Shown: positions 25,610-33,723, counted from the stretch's first letter. The stretch: DNA of 64,000 nt from Streptomyces humicola (GCF_024436035.1 NZ_JANFNG010000023.1:33550-97549); one strand, 5' to 3'. Notes: generated by a model from the sequence alone, not told the origin. Numbers and translations are program-made.

Positions 25610-27178
25610 TCACACTGCGCTGTCGTGCCCCTCCCAGTACGGTGCGCGCAGCCGCCGCTTGTACAACTTGCCGTTGGGGTCGCGCGGCATCTCGGCGATG
25701 AAGTCGACGGACTTGGGGCGCTTGTAGCCGGCGAGCCGTGCCTCGCAGTGCGCCAGGATCGCGTCGGCGAGCTGCGGGCCCGGCTCGTGGCCGGGCGCCG
25801 GTTCGACGACGGCCTTGACCTCCTCGCCCCAGTCGTCGTGCGGGATGCCGAAGGCGGCGGCGTCGGCGACGGCCGGGTGGGTGAGAAGCACCGATTCGAT
25901 CTCGGCCGGGTAGATGTTGACCCCGCCGGAGATGATCATGTCGATCTTGCGGTCGCGCAGGAAGAGGTAGCCGTCCTCGTCGAGAAGGCCGAGGTCGCCG
26001 ACGGTGAAGAAGTCGCCGATGCGGTTCTTCCTGGTCTTGGTCTCGTCCTTGTGATAGCTGAAGCCGCCGGTGTTCATCTTCATGTAGACGGTGCCGAGCT
26101 CTCCCGGAGGAAGCCTGTTCCCGTCGTCGTCGAAGATCGCGATTTCGCTGATCGGCCAGGCCCTGCCGACCGTGCCCGGCTTCTTCAGCCAGTCGGCCGC
26201 CGGGGCGAAGGTGCCCCCGCCCTCGCTCGCCGCGTAGTACTCCTCGACACAGCTCCCCCACCACTGCAGCATCGCCCGTTTGACGTGCTCGGGGCAGGGG
26301 GCCGCGCCGTGGATGGCGTGCCGCATCGAGGAGACGTCGTAGCGCGCCTTCACCTCCTCGGGGAGGGCGAGGAGGCGGTGGAACTGGGTCGGGACCATGT
26401 GGGTGTGGGTGCATGCGTATCGGTCGATGAGCCGCAGCATCTCCTCGGGCGTCCACTTGTCCATGAGCACCACTGGGTGCCCGATGTGCAGCGCCGCACC
26501 GGCGAACTGGAGCACGGCGGTGTGGTAAAGGGGCGAGCAGACGAGGTGGACGTTGCCGTCGAACGGCTTGATGCCGAAGATCCCGAGGAAGCCGCCGAGG
26601 TAGGTCTCCTCCGGGAGTTTGCCCGAAAGGGGACGGCGGATGCCGCGCGGCCTGCCCGTCGTGCCCGAGGTGTAGTTCATCACCCCACCGCTGGTGCGGC
26701 CCTCCGGCGGCGCAGCCGGCTGTCCCTGCGACAGCCCCGCATAGGGCGCGAATCCGTCGATCGTCCCGACGGCGCGGCGGGCGTCCGCGGGCAGCCCGGC
26801 CTCGTCCGCCGCGGCGCGCGCCTGGTCCGCGTACCGCTCGTGGGCGATGAGGACCTTGGCACCCGAGTCCGAGACGATCCAGGCGATCTCAGGGCCGACG
26901 AGATGGTGGTTGACCGGGACGAGATAGAAACCGGCCTGGAAGGCGGCGAGATAGGCGGTGAAGAACTCCACACCGTTGGGGAGGACGACCGCGAAGGCGT
27001 CCCCGGTGCGCAGCCCTGCGGCGCGCAGGCCGTGCACGAGCCGGTTGGCGGCGGCGTGCAGGCGGCCCGCGGACCACTCCTCGCCGTCCGGAGCGGCGAG
27101 CACGATCCGTTCCGGGTCCTGTGCGGCCTGCGCCCAGAAGCCGTTCGATGGTTGCGACGCCTCGGGGTGCAACGTCAT
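25610..27178 (-). CDS. Class I acyl-CoA ligase (FadD family)
   Basis: 522 aa from ATG 27178, which overlaps the flavoprotein stop by 4 nt. P-loop NYTSGTTGRPRGIRRP near 172 (the usual Lys is Arg), EEYYAASEGGG near 305, GDLGLLDEDGYLFLRDRKID near 400 and the C-terminal PRDPNGKLYKRRL with the likely catalytic Lys. Activates an unknown carboxylic acid; from memory nearer to FadD4-type ligases than to FadD17 or FadD3. Operon with the nitronate-monooxygenase-like gene, behind a CTGAC-N5-GTCAG operator. Confidence 0.87.
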   Translation of the reverse strand: MTLHPEASQPSNGFWAQAAQDPERIVLAAPDGEEWSAGRLHAAANRLVHGLRAAGLRTGDAFAVVLPNGVEFFTAYLAAFQAGFYLVPVNHHLVGPEIAWIVSDSGAKVLIAHERYADQARAAADEAGLPADARRAVGTIDGFAPYAGLSQGQPAAPPEGRTSGGVMNYTSGTTGRPRGIRRPLSGKLPEETYLGGFLGIFGIKPFDGNVHLVCSPLYHTAVLQFAGAALHIGHPVVLMDKWTPEEMLRLIDRYACTHTHMVPTQFHRLLALPEEVKARYDVSSMRHAIHGAAPCPEHVKRAMLQWWGSCVEEYYAASEGGGTFAPAADWLKKPGTVGRAWPISEIAIFDDDGNRLPPGELGTVYMKMNTGGFSYHKDETKTRKNRIGDFFTVGDLGLLDEDGYLFLRDRKIDMIISGGVNIYPAEIESVLLTHPAVADAAAFGIPHDDWGEEVKAVVEPAPGHEPGPQLADAILAHCEARLAGYKRPKSVDFIAEMPRDPNGKLYKRRLRAPYWEGHDSAV

Positions 27179-28281
27179 ACGGACCTCCCTGCGATGCGGT
27201 TGATGCGGGCGATGGTGCGCTCGAAGCCGCGCGTGAGGTCGTCGACGACGGCCTGGACGCTGCGTTCTTCGGTCATCCGGCCGACGATCTGGCCTACGGG
27301 CGTGCCGAGCAGCGGCTCCACCTCGTACTTCTGGATCCGCGAGACCGCATCGGCGACCAACAGCCCCTGCAGGGGCATCGGCAGCGGGTCGGGCCCGGAC
27401 GGGTCGTCCCACGCGTCGGTCCATTCGGTGCGCAACTGGCGCGCGGGTTTGCCGGTGAGGGCGCGTGAGCGGACGGTGTCGCCGGATCCCGCGGTGAGCA
27501 GTTTGCGGGTGAGGGCGGAGGAATGCAGTTCGGCCTCGGTGGTGGTGAGCCAGACCGAGCCGAGCCAGACGCCCTGTGCGCCCAACGCGAGGCCCGCGGC
27601 GACCTGTTCGCCGGAGCCGATGCCGCCGGCGGCGAGCACGGGGAGCGGGTCGACGGCGGCGACGATCTCGGGGGTGAGCACCATGGTGGTGATCTCGCCG
27701 GTGTGACCGCCGGCTTCATATCCCTGGGCGACGACGATGTCGATCCCGGCGTCCTGGTGGTGCTTGGCGTGGCGGGCGCTGCCGGCGAGCGCTGCGACGA
27801 GGATGCCGTGGTCGTGGGCGCGCCGGATGACGTCGGCCGGTGGTGAACCGAGGGCGTTGGCGAGGAGTTTGATGGGGTAGTCGAAGGCCACATCGAGCTG
27901 GGAGCGGGCGACCTGCTCCATCCATCCGGTGATGCGCCAGTCGGCCCGGTCGTCGGGGGCGAGCTCCGGTACGCCGTGTTTGGCGAGGGTCTCCTGGACG
28001 AACGCCCGGTGTCCTTCGGGGATCATCGCCTCGATGTCGGTGACGCTCACCCCGTCGACCTTCTTGGCGGGCATCACCACGTCGAGGCCGTAGGGCCGCC
28101 CGTCGGTGTGTGCGTCCAACCAGTCCAGATCGCACGCGAGTTCGTCGGCGGCGCCGTAGCGGACGGCGCCGAGTACCCCGAGGCCGCCCGCGCGGCTGAT
28201 CGCCGCGGCGACGGCGGGGAACGGCGTGAAGCCGAAGATGGCGTGGTCCAGTCCCAGGCGTGTGCTCAGCTCCGTCCTCAT
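27175..28281 (-). CDS. Nitronate monooxygenase-like FMN flavoprotein
   Basis: 368 aa. TIM-barrel NMO family: GGLGVLGAVRYGAADEL near residue 32, VVAQGYEAGGHTGEITTMV near 188 (the HTG phosphate/FMN-binding region) and PVLAAGGIGSGEQVAAGLAL near 216. Members oxidise nitronates or act as enoyl-type flavin oxidoreductases. IpdC of sterol catabolism is in this superfamily but this sequence is not especially like it. First gene of a two-gene operon with the acyl-CoA ligase. Confidence 0.85.
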   Translation of the reverse strand: MRTELSTRLGLDHAIFGFTPFPAVAAAISRAGGLGVLGAVRYGAADELACDLDWLDAHTDGRPYGLDVVMPAKKVDGVSVTDIEAMIPEGHRAFVQETLAKHGVPELAPDDRADWRITGWMEQVARSQLDVAFDYPIKLLANALGSPPADVIRRAHDHGILVAALAGSARHAKHHQDAGIDIVVAQGYEAGGHTGEITTMVLTPEIVAAVDPLPVLAAGGIGSGEQVAAGLALGAQGVWLGSVWLTTTEAELHSSALTRKLLTAGSGDTVRSRALTGKPARQLRTEWTDAWDDPSGPDPLPMPLQGLLVADAVSRIQKYEVEPLLGTPVGQIVGRMTEERSVQAVVDDLTRGFERTIARINRIAGRSV

Positions 28282-28325
28282 GAGGGGCAGGATGCCGTAC
28301 GCCGCATGCGAGGGGAAGAGATTTT

Positions 28326-28340
28326 CTGACGAATCGTCAG
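28326..28340. promoter_or_regulatory. Palindromic operator CTGACGAATCGTCAG
   Basis: Perfect 7-bp arms around a central A, core CTGAC-N5-GTCAG. It lies 45-59 bp upstream of the flavoprotein ATG and overlaps the stop codon of the DUF2236 gene. Same core as at 21668-21684 and 47381-47395. Confidence 0.7.
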
Positions 28341-29203
28341 TTCGGTTCGGGTCCGCCCGCGGTCGCCGCCTTGCTCAGCCGGTACGCCGAGGGGTGGCTC
28401 CCGGGGCCGAGCCTGCCGACGGCCTTGAGAATGTGACCCGGCGGCAACTGCCAGCGCAGCGCGGCCGGGACGGCGCGCAGCGCGGAGCCGGTCAGGCGCA
28501 GCCGCCGGGTGACGGTCGCCTCCGCGGGGGCCCGTCGTCCGTAGAGCTCGTGTGCGAACGCCGGGAGCGCGGCGTAGGCGAGCCGGCTCGCCCGGCGCCA
28601 GACGACCTCGCGCGCCGGCACCACCAACGGCGAGACGGGCGGGGCCTGCAGGAAGGCGAAGACCTGGTAGGCCTCGGTGGTGGCGGCGAGATCGGGCAGC
28701 GTCTTGTCGAAGTAGGTGGCGAGGGAGGCGGTGTCGCCCGGTACGTCGCTCGGGTCGAGGCCGACGAGACGAGCGGACTCACGCTGCTCGTCGACGTAGG
28801 CGTCGGCCTGGGCGTCGGTGAGCGGAAAGCCGGAGCGCCGGGCTGTCTGGAGATAGGAGTCGATCTCGGCGCAGTGCACCCACAGCAACAGCTCGGGGGC
28901 GTCGACCGGATAGCGCTCGCCGTCCGGGTCCGCGGCGCTGAGCCTGCGGTGGATCGAGCGCACCTTGGCCGCAGCCGCTTCCGCCTCCAGCGTCGTGCCG
29001 TAGGTGATGGTGCCGACGAAGTCGGCGGTGCGCAACAGCCGCCCCCAGGGGTCCCTTCTGAAGTCGGAATTCTGCACGACACCGCGCACCGCACGCGGGT
29101 GCAGCGCCTGCAGGTAGAGGGCGCGCACCCCGGCGATCCACATCATCGGATCGCCGTGCAGCTGCCAGGTCACCGAGCCGGGGCCGAAGAGTCCGGGATC
29201 CAC
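28337..29203 (-). CDS. DUF2236 / MpaB-like oxygenase family protein
   Basis: 288 aa from GTG 29203. Family segments ADFVGTITYGTTLEAEAAA, LLLWVHCAEIDSYLQTA and REVVWRRASRLAYAALPAF. The His and Arg residues in these match the haem-binding rubber oxygenase/MpaB-like group. Biochemistry of close relatives is mostly unknown; a role in oxidising a terpenoid or steroid chain is inference. Minus strand between the dehydrogenase gene and the flavoprotein operon; its stop lies within the operator. Confidence 0.8.
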   Translation of the reverse strand: MDPGLFGPGSVTWQLHGDPMMWIAGVRALYLQALHPRAVRGVVQNSDFRRDPWGRLLRTADFVGTITYGTTLEAEAAAAKVRSIHRRLSAADPDGERYPVDAPELLLWVHCAEIDSYLQTARRSGFPLTDAQADAYVDEQRESARLVGLDPSDVPGDTASLATYFDKTLPDLAATTEAYQVFAFLQAPPVSPLVVPAREVVWRRASRLAYAALPAFAHELYGRRAPAEATVTRRLRLTGSALRAVPAALRWQLPPGHILKAVGRLGPGSHPSAYRLSKAATAGGPEPN

Positions 29204-29270
29204 GCCGTCAGGCTATCGGTGGTCGGCGACCCTCGTATCCCCCTCGGCGAAACCCCTCGGCGAGAATCGG

Positions 29271-30449
29271 TCAGCGCCTGACGCGCGGCATGCCGAGCCC
29301 TATCCAGGAGATGATCTCGCGCTGGATCTCGTTGTTGCCACCACCGAAGGTGAAGATGACCGCACTGCGGTAGCCGCGCTCCAACTCGCCGTGGAGCACT
29401 GCGCCCGCCGAGCCCTCCTTGAGCGGTCCGGCAGCGCCGACCGCCTCCATCAGCCAGGCGTAGGCGTCGCGTCGCGCCTCCGAGCCGTAGACCTTGACCG
29501 CGGATGCGTCCTGCGGGGTGAGCGTGCCCCGTTGCAGGGCGTCGACCATGCGCCAGTTGAGAAGCTTCATCGCGTCGAGGCGGGCGTGCGTACGGGCGAG
29601 GCGGCCGCGCACCCATCCGAGGTCGATGACCCGGCGGCCGTCGGCGAGCTTGGTGTCGGCGGCCCAGCGCTGGACGTCATGCAGCGCCCGGATCGCCATC
29701 GTGCCGTGGGCGGCGAGGGTGACGCGTTCATGGTTGAGCTGCGTGGTGATCAGCCGCCAGCCCTTGTTCTCGTCGCCGACCCGATGGCTCACCGGGACCC
29801 GGATGTTCTCGTAGTAGCTGGCGGTGGTGTCGTGCGAGGCGAGGGTGTTGATCACCGTGCAGGAGTAGCCGGGGTCGCGCGTCGGCACCAGCAGGATGGA
29901 AATGCCCTTGTGCGCGGGCGCCTCCGGGTCGGTACGGACCGCGAGCCACACCCAGTCGGCGGTGTCGCCGTTGGTGGTCCAGATCTTCTGGCCGTTGACG
30001 AGGTACGAGTCGCCGTCGCGCACCGCCCGCGTGCGGAGCGAGGCGAGGTCGGTACCGGCGTCCGGCTCGGAGTAGCCGATGGCGAAGTCGATCTCCCCGG
30101 AGAGGATCCTGGGCAGGAACTCCGCTTTCTGCTCCTCGGTGCCGAACTGCATGATCGTCGGCCCTACGGTGTTCAGCGCCATCAGCGGCAGCGGCATGCC
30201 AGCCTGCGCCGCCTCATCGAAGAAGATGAACTGCTCCATCGGGGTCAGCCCGCGACCCCCGTACTCGGCCGGCCAGCCGACCCCCAGCCAGCCGTCGGAG
30301 CCGAGCCGTCGGATGGTCGAGCGGTAGAAACGCTTCGCCTCCGCCCGGTCGGCATACCTGGCGTATGCGTTGTCCGGCACCAGGGCGGAGAAGTAGGAAC
30401 GCAGTTCGGAGCGCAGCTGCTGCTGCTCCGGGGTGTAGTCGAGGTGCAC
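29271..30449 (-). CDS. Acyl-CoA dehydrogenase, FadE26-like
   Basis: 392 aa from GTG 30449 after GGGAGGGG. Acyl-CoA dehydrogenase signatures IGYSEPDAGTDLASLRTRA near 117 and TFGGGNNEIQREIISWIGLG near 370. Its N-terminus (YTPEQQQLRSELRSYFSAL) and centre strongly recall mycobacterial FadE26, the alpha subunit of a heterotetrameric enzyme desaturating the sterol side-chain CoA. The beta partner FadE27 is not in this window, so it may act as a homomer or pair elsewhere. A KstR-like box lies 41 bp upstream. Confidence 0.9.
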   Translation of the reverse strand: MHLDYTPEQQQLRSELRSYFSALVPDNAYARYADRAEAKRFYRSTIRRLGSDGWLGVGWPAEYGGRGLTPMEQFIFFDEAAQAGMPLPLMALNTVGPTIMQFGTEEQKAEFLPRILSGEIDFAIGYSEPDAGTDLASLRTRAVRDGDSYLVNGQKIWTTNGDTADWVWLAVRTDPEAPAHKGISILLVPTRDPGYSCTVINTLASHDTTASYYENIRVPVSHRVGDENKGWRLITTQLNHERVTLAAHGTMAIRALHDVQRWAADTKLADGRRVIDLGWVRGRLARTHARLDAMKLLNWRMVDALQRGTLTPQDASAVKVYGSEARRDAYAWLMEAVGAAGPLKEGSAGAVLHGELERGYRSAVIFTFGGGNNEIQREIISWIGLGMPRVRR

Positions 30450-30489
30450 GGCCCCTCCCGAGGTCTGCCGGGCATGACGGCGCACAGAG

Positions 30490-30503
30490 TAGAACGCGTT
30501 ACA
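30490..30503. promoter_or_regulatory. KstR-like box upstream of the FadE26-like gene
   Basis: TAGAACGCGTTACA matches TnnAACnnGTTnnA and nearly equals boxes remembered from mycobacterial KstR promoters. It ends 41 bp before the dehydrogenase start, a position suited to repression. Confidence 0.6.
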
Positions 30504-30733
30504 GAAATGTGGAAGAGCCGGGGACGCGGTCGCCCGGCCGCCGCTTGACCCGCCCGTCGGCCTGTACGGCTGGAGCACCTGCCGGCCGGCGTGATCACCA
30601 CCGGCATCGCCGCGGTGCGCGATCTCCTGTCGTGACCGCCCCCGGAACGGGCGTGTGCGGTTCTCCCGAATGGCCCACACGACCTGCGCGCTGCCCTCGG
30701 CCAGTTCAGGATGCTCCATGGGAGGAGGCCAAA

Positions 30734-30943
30734 ATGTCTGGTGACGACAGCGCGATATTGCTGGATACGGTCCTCGACAGAGCCAAGAGAAAGCTCGAAG
30801 AGGAGTTCGGTAAGCAGGGGTACCGCGAGCTCAAAGTGGCAACTCTCAAAAAGGCCGAGCAGCTCAAGAGGCGGAACGCAAGAAGGTCTGCCAACGCAAG
30901 GCGGCGAACCGAGGACGAAAACGACCAGGAAGACGAAGAATAG
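30734..30943 (+). CDS. Small highly charged protein of unknown function
   Basis: 69 aa. GGAGGAGG at 30721-30728 lies 5 nt before the ATG, an excellent binding site. An N-terminal amphipathic helix (AILLDTVLDRAKRKLEEEF) leads to a basic run (EQLKRRNARRSANARRR) and an acidic tail (TEDENDQEDEE). Codon use is unlike its neighbours: AGA three times, AGG three times, AAA twice, ATA once, and clearly lower GC. Could be nucleic-acid binding or a recently acquired gene. No family recognised. Confidence 0.65.
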   Translation: MSGDDSAILLDTVLDRAKRKLEEEFGKQGYRELKVATLKKAEQLKRRNARRSANARRRTEDENDQEDEE

Positions 30944-31401
30944 CCGTCTAACGACAGTACTCCGCCAACCGATCCAATACGGCCATACCGCAGTAATTGC
31001 CGCATTCCCTCGTAGCCGTGACGCGCTCGCGCCACGGACGCGGACAGCGCCACGCTCCACGCTCCACGCCCGGCCCGGCCCGGCCCGGGCCCATGAGCAT
31101 CGCCTGGACGCCGGACAGCTGACGCGACTCGACACGCACTGTTCCATCCATCACACCATGACGCTAACCATCGTTACAATCGAATCGTGATGGAGTCGAC
31201 GCGGGATCTCGGATGGCCGGCACACTCGTGGGGACATGCGGCCGCGCCGGCCGCATGTCATGCCGACCGGCGACGCGCCGCCCGGCACCTGCGTGAACAC
31301 CGCCGCGGCGCGCGCCGGCCATCGCTCGCATCAACTCTCCGGCGCTCGCATCAGCTCTCCGGCGGTGGCATTGCCCTCGTCCCCACGCCCAGGGAGGATT
31401 C
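30944..31401. other. Long non-coding region before the COG4280 leader
   Basis: 458 bp with CACGCTC repeats and a CCCGG run at about 31050-31090. It also has a loose CCATCAC/GTGATGG inverted repeat (31148-31154 and 31187-31193) in a more AT-rich patch, and a 20-bp tandem duplication at 31323-31362. No supported ORF. Probably contains the promoter and 5' leader of the COG4280 unit. Confidence 0.55.
31323..31362 (+). repeat. 20-bp tandem duplication in a 5' leader
   Basis: CGCTCGCATCAACTCTCCGG is followed immediately by a second copy differing in one base (A to G at the eleventh-twelfth position region). Non-coding, 40 bp before the leader ORF. Confidence 0.85.
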
Positions 31402-31449
31402 ATGAGATTGCATCCGTCGTCTCCCGTACGGGACGGAGGCCTTGCGTGA
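31402..31449 (+). CDS. 15-codon leader ORF coupled to the COG4280 gene
   Basis: ATG at 31402 follows AGGGAGG (31391-31397) at ideal spacing and encodes MRLHPSSPVRDGGLA. Its stop TGA overlaps the GTG start of the membrane-protein gene (GTGA). The layout is that of a regulatory leader peptide or a translational coupler. No Cys, Trp or Arg run that would name a stalling amino acid. A GGAGG for the main gene lies inside this ORF at 31435-31439. Expression is inference. Confidence 0.55.
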   Translation: MRLHPSSPVRDGGLA

Positions 31450-32231
31450 GCGCGTGGATTCTGTTCCTCACGGTCTTCGTCGCCTGCGCCGTGGAGGCCG
31501 TCGAGGCGCTCACCATCGTGCTGGCCGCAGGCACCAGCCGTAACTGGGCCTCGGCCCTTCAGGGCACATTGGCCGCCGTGGTCGCACTCGCCGTGGCTGT
31601 CGCCGCGCTCGGGCCCGCGATCGGACTCATTCCGCTGGGCGCGCTCCGCCTGGTCGTCGGCGCGTTGCTTTTGGTGTTCGGACTGCAGTGGCTCCGCAAG
31701 GCCGTGCTCCGGGGGTCCGGCTACAAGGCTCTGCACGACGAGGCCGAGTCGTACCAGAAGGAGGTCGCCGCCGCCCGAGCGGCCGAGAGCGGGAGCCGCG
31801 GCGTCATCGGCGACTGGTACGCCTTCACCCTCTCGTTCAAGGGTGTCTTCCTGGAGGGCCTGGAAGTCGCCTTCATCGTCGTTACTTTCGGCAACAACCA
31901 GGGCAATGTGCCGATGGCCGTCCTTGGTGCAGCGGCCGCGATCCTGATCGTTGCCGGCGTCGGCGTTGCCGTGCGCGCCCCCCTGGCCCGGGTGCCGGAG
32001 AACACCATGAAGTTCGCGGTCGGCACCATGCTCACCTCCTTCGGCATCTTCTGGTCCGCCGAAGGAGCCGGGGTCTCCTGGCCGGGATCCGACACAGCCC
32101 TGCTGGGCCTCGTCCCGGCGGTCGCGTTGCTCGCCCTCGCTTACACCGCGCTCCTGGGCCGCACCACCGGCGGGCCGGCCAACCCCGTCATCAAGCCCGG
32201 TACCGCTCCGGTGGAAGGGAGCGCACGATGA
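31446..32231 (+). CDS. COG4280 family membrane protein
   Basis: 261 aa from GTG 31446, GGAGG 6 nt before it. About seven membrane segments. Two similar acidic motifs, VEAVEALTIVLAAG near residue 15 and LEGLEVAFIVVTFG near 137, suggest an internal repeat and recall the E-x-x-E iron-binding helices of FTR1-type permeases and GDT1-type cation exchangers. A role in cation transport is therefore a reasonable guess. Coupled upstream to the leader ORF and downstream to a small membrane protein (4-nt overlap). Confidence 0.8.
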   Translation: MSAWILFLTVFVACAVEAVEALTIVLAAGTSRNWASALQGTLAAVVALAVAVAALGPAIGLIPLGALRLVVGALLLVFGLQWLRKAVLRGSGYKALHDEAESYQKEVAAARAAESGSRGVIGDWYAFTLSFKGVFLEGLEVAFIVVTFGNNQGNVPMAVLGAAAAILIVAGVGVAVRAPLARVPENTMKFAVGTMLTSFGIFWSAEGAGVSWPGSDTALLGLVPAVALLALAYTALLGRTTGGPANPVIKPGTAPVEGSAR

Positions 32232-32446
32232 AGTGGCTTCGCTCGTTCGTTTTGTTCTGGTACGACTTCATCGTCGGTGACGACTGGCGAGTCGCGGTCG
32301 GTGTGGCCGTGACGCTGGCCGTGACAGTGGGACTGGTGCACAGCGGCGTGAACGCCTGGTGGCTGCTTCCGCTGGTGGTGGCGGCACTGCTCGGCGCCTC
32401 GTTGCGCCGCGTGGTGACGGGCAGCCGGCATCAGGGCCAGGGCTGA
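32228..32446 (+). CDS. Small membrane protein, partner of the COG4280 protein
   Basis: 72 aa, start overlapping the COG4280 stop (ATGA). A membrane-proximal aromatic N-terminus (MKWLRSFVLFWYDFIVGDDW) is followed by two hydrophobic helices (VAVGVAVTLAVTVGLVHSG, WWLLPLVVAALLGASL) and a basic tail. Probably co-translated and co-assembled with its neighbour; function unknown. Confidence 0.72.
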   Translation: MKWLRSFVLFWYDFIVGDDWRVAVGVAVTLAVTVGLVHSGVNAWWLLPLVVAALLGASLRRVVTGSRHQGQG

Positions 32447-32489
32447 GGCTGAGGCTGAGTAACTCACTTGCGGAGGAGGGGAAGACGCA

Positions 32490-33047
32490 TCAACGGCTCT
32501 CCCCCTCCTCCGCGTAGACACGGGATGCGTATTCGTCCAGCACTTGCTCGCACCGCTGCAACGCCGAAAGGGCCTCCGCCTTCCCCGAAGCACCCAGCAC
32601 ATCGCGGGCTTCCACCTTCGCCAGCCAGTTGCGCAGCTTCACCAGATCCTCGTCGTTCTCCTCCAACTCGGCATAGGTGAAGTGCTCTGCGGTGTATTCC
32701 TTCTCGATCTGTTGAAGGAAGTCCTGGCACCGGTCGACGATCTCCTCGTACTCGTCGTCCCGCGCCGCATTGAACGCCTGCTCGATCTCCGCATTTCCGG
32801 CAAGGACGTCATTCACCAGCAGGTACGCGCTGCCGCCCATCTCGGCGATCTCGTTGCGCAGCACCCGGAACGACCGCTCCGCAGCCGGACTGTGCGGCAA
32901 CGCGGCCACCGAGTTCTGCAGATAGATGGCGCCCAGCCCTTTGATCTTCCGCCACACGGATGCGCGCAACCGGGTCGGCTCGGCAGGCACCTTGTAAATC
33001 AGTACGAGCCAGCGCAGCCCGGAACCATCTGCACCCACACTGTCCAC
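32490..33047 (-). CDS. ChrB N-terminal domain protein
   Basis: 185 aa from GTG 33047. The segment RWLVLIYKVPAEPTRLRAS followed by VWRKIKGLGAIYLQNSVAAL is typical of the ChrB N-terminal domain, which in ChrB acts in chromate-responsive control. The C-terminal half is coiled-coil-like and acidic (DCQDFLQQIEKEY-type helices). No chrA transporter or ChrB C-terminal domain is near. Convergent with the COG4280 unit; a shared metal or oxyanion-stress role is possible but unproven. Confidence 0.82.
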   Translation of the reverse strand: MDSVGADGSGLRWLVLIYKVPAEPTRLRASVWRKIKGLGAIYLQNSVAALPHSPAAERSFRVLRNEIAEMGGSAYLLVNDVLAGNAEIEQAFNAARDDEYEEIVDRCQDFLQQIEKEYTAEHFTYAELEENDEDLVKLRNWLAKVEARDVLGASGKAEALSALQRCEQVLDEYASRVYAEEGESR

Positions 33048-33119
33048 GTCAGCAGCCTATCGGGGCGCGTCGGCAAGCTTTATGAACGGGCGGTCTCTTC
33101 GACCTCACAGCCTTCCCTC

Positions 33120-33587
33120 TCACACTCGCGCGCCACACACCGCCGGACGCCTGCAGACGCCGGAGCGGTGTGTGGTCGCCAGCCGCACGCCCACCGCGCC
33201 GGCCAGAGTCGCCGTCACGAGGAGCACGATCGAGGTGAGGAGGAGCGCCGTGCGGTGGGGCCGGGGCAGGCCGTAGCGGGCCGCCGTCGCGCACCACCCT
33301 CTCCACTGCGCGTGCGCGGTGACGGCGACCGGTGCCGCGGCCGAGACGCAGACCAGGCCCACGACGCCACGCAGCTCGCGAGCCGGCAGCAGCGGAAGCG
33401 AACTGACGGCGGCCCCCGTGGCCAGCAGCGTGAAACTGGTCCGGATCCAGGCGAGGAACGTGCGCTCGGCCGCCATCACGTTCCGGGAATCCAGCCCTTG
33501 GGGCGTGACCGCCCAACGCGTTGCGGCTCCGTCCCTGGCATGACGGGCATCGTTTGGTGACCTGAGCACGTCGGCCAACCCTCCCAT
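33120..33587 (-). CDS. DUF202 (YidH-like) membrane protein
   Basis: 155 aa from ATG 33587 with GGGGAG upstream; a longer version could start at GTG 33632. DUF202 signature SRNVMAAERTFLAWIRTSFT near residue 30, followed by three hydrophobic helices. Related small membrane proteins are widespread and uncharacterised. No clear operon partner; the ChrB-like gene upstream ends 72 bp away on the same strand. Confidence 0.8.
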   Translation of the reverse strand: MGGLADVLRSPNDARHARDGAATRWAVTPQGLDSRNVMAAERTFLAWIRTSFTLLATGAAVSSLPLLPARELRGVVGLVCVSAAAPVAVTAHAQWRGWCATAARYGLPRPHRTALLLTSIVLLVTATLAGAVGVRLATTHRSGVCRRPAVCGARV

Positions 33588-33723
33588 GTCGCTCCCCGGC
33601 AGGCCGGCAGTGCCGGGATGCCCACCCTTCACCCGATTCGCTACCTATAGCATGCGATCAACTACTGAGTGGTGACAAGGGTTTCTTGCCATATGCGTCG
33701 CCTGCAGGCCTGAGCAGCCTCAG

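Noticed and set aside
28226..30548. Long ORFs on the plus strand opposite the DUF2236 and dehydrogenase genes (351 and 385 aa)
   Set aside because: They are mirror frames of high-GC coding genes. They lack family motifs, have Arg/Gly-rich composition and no binding sites, and the minus-strand products have clear domains.
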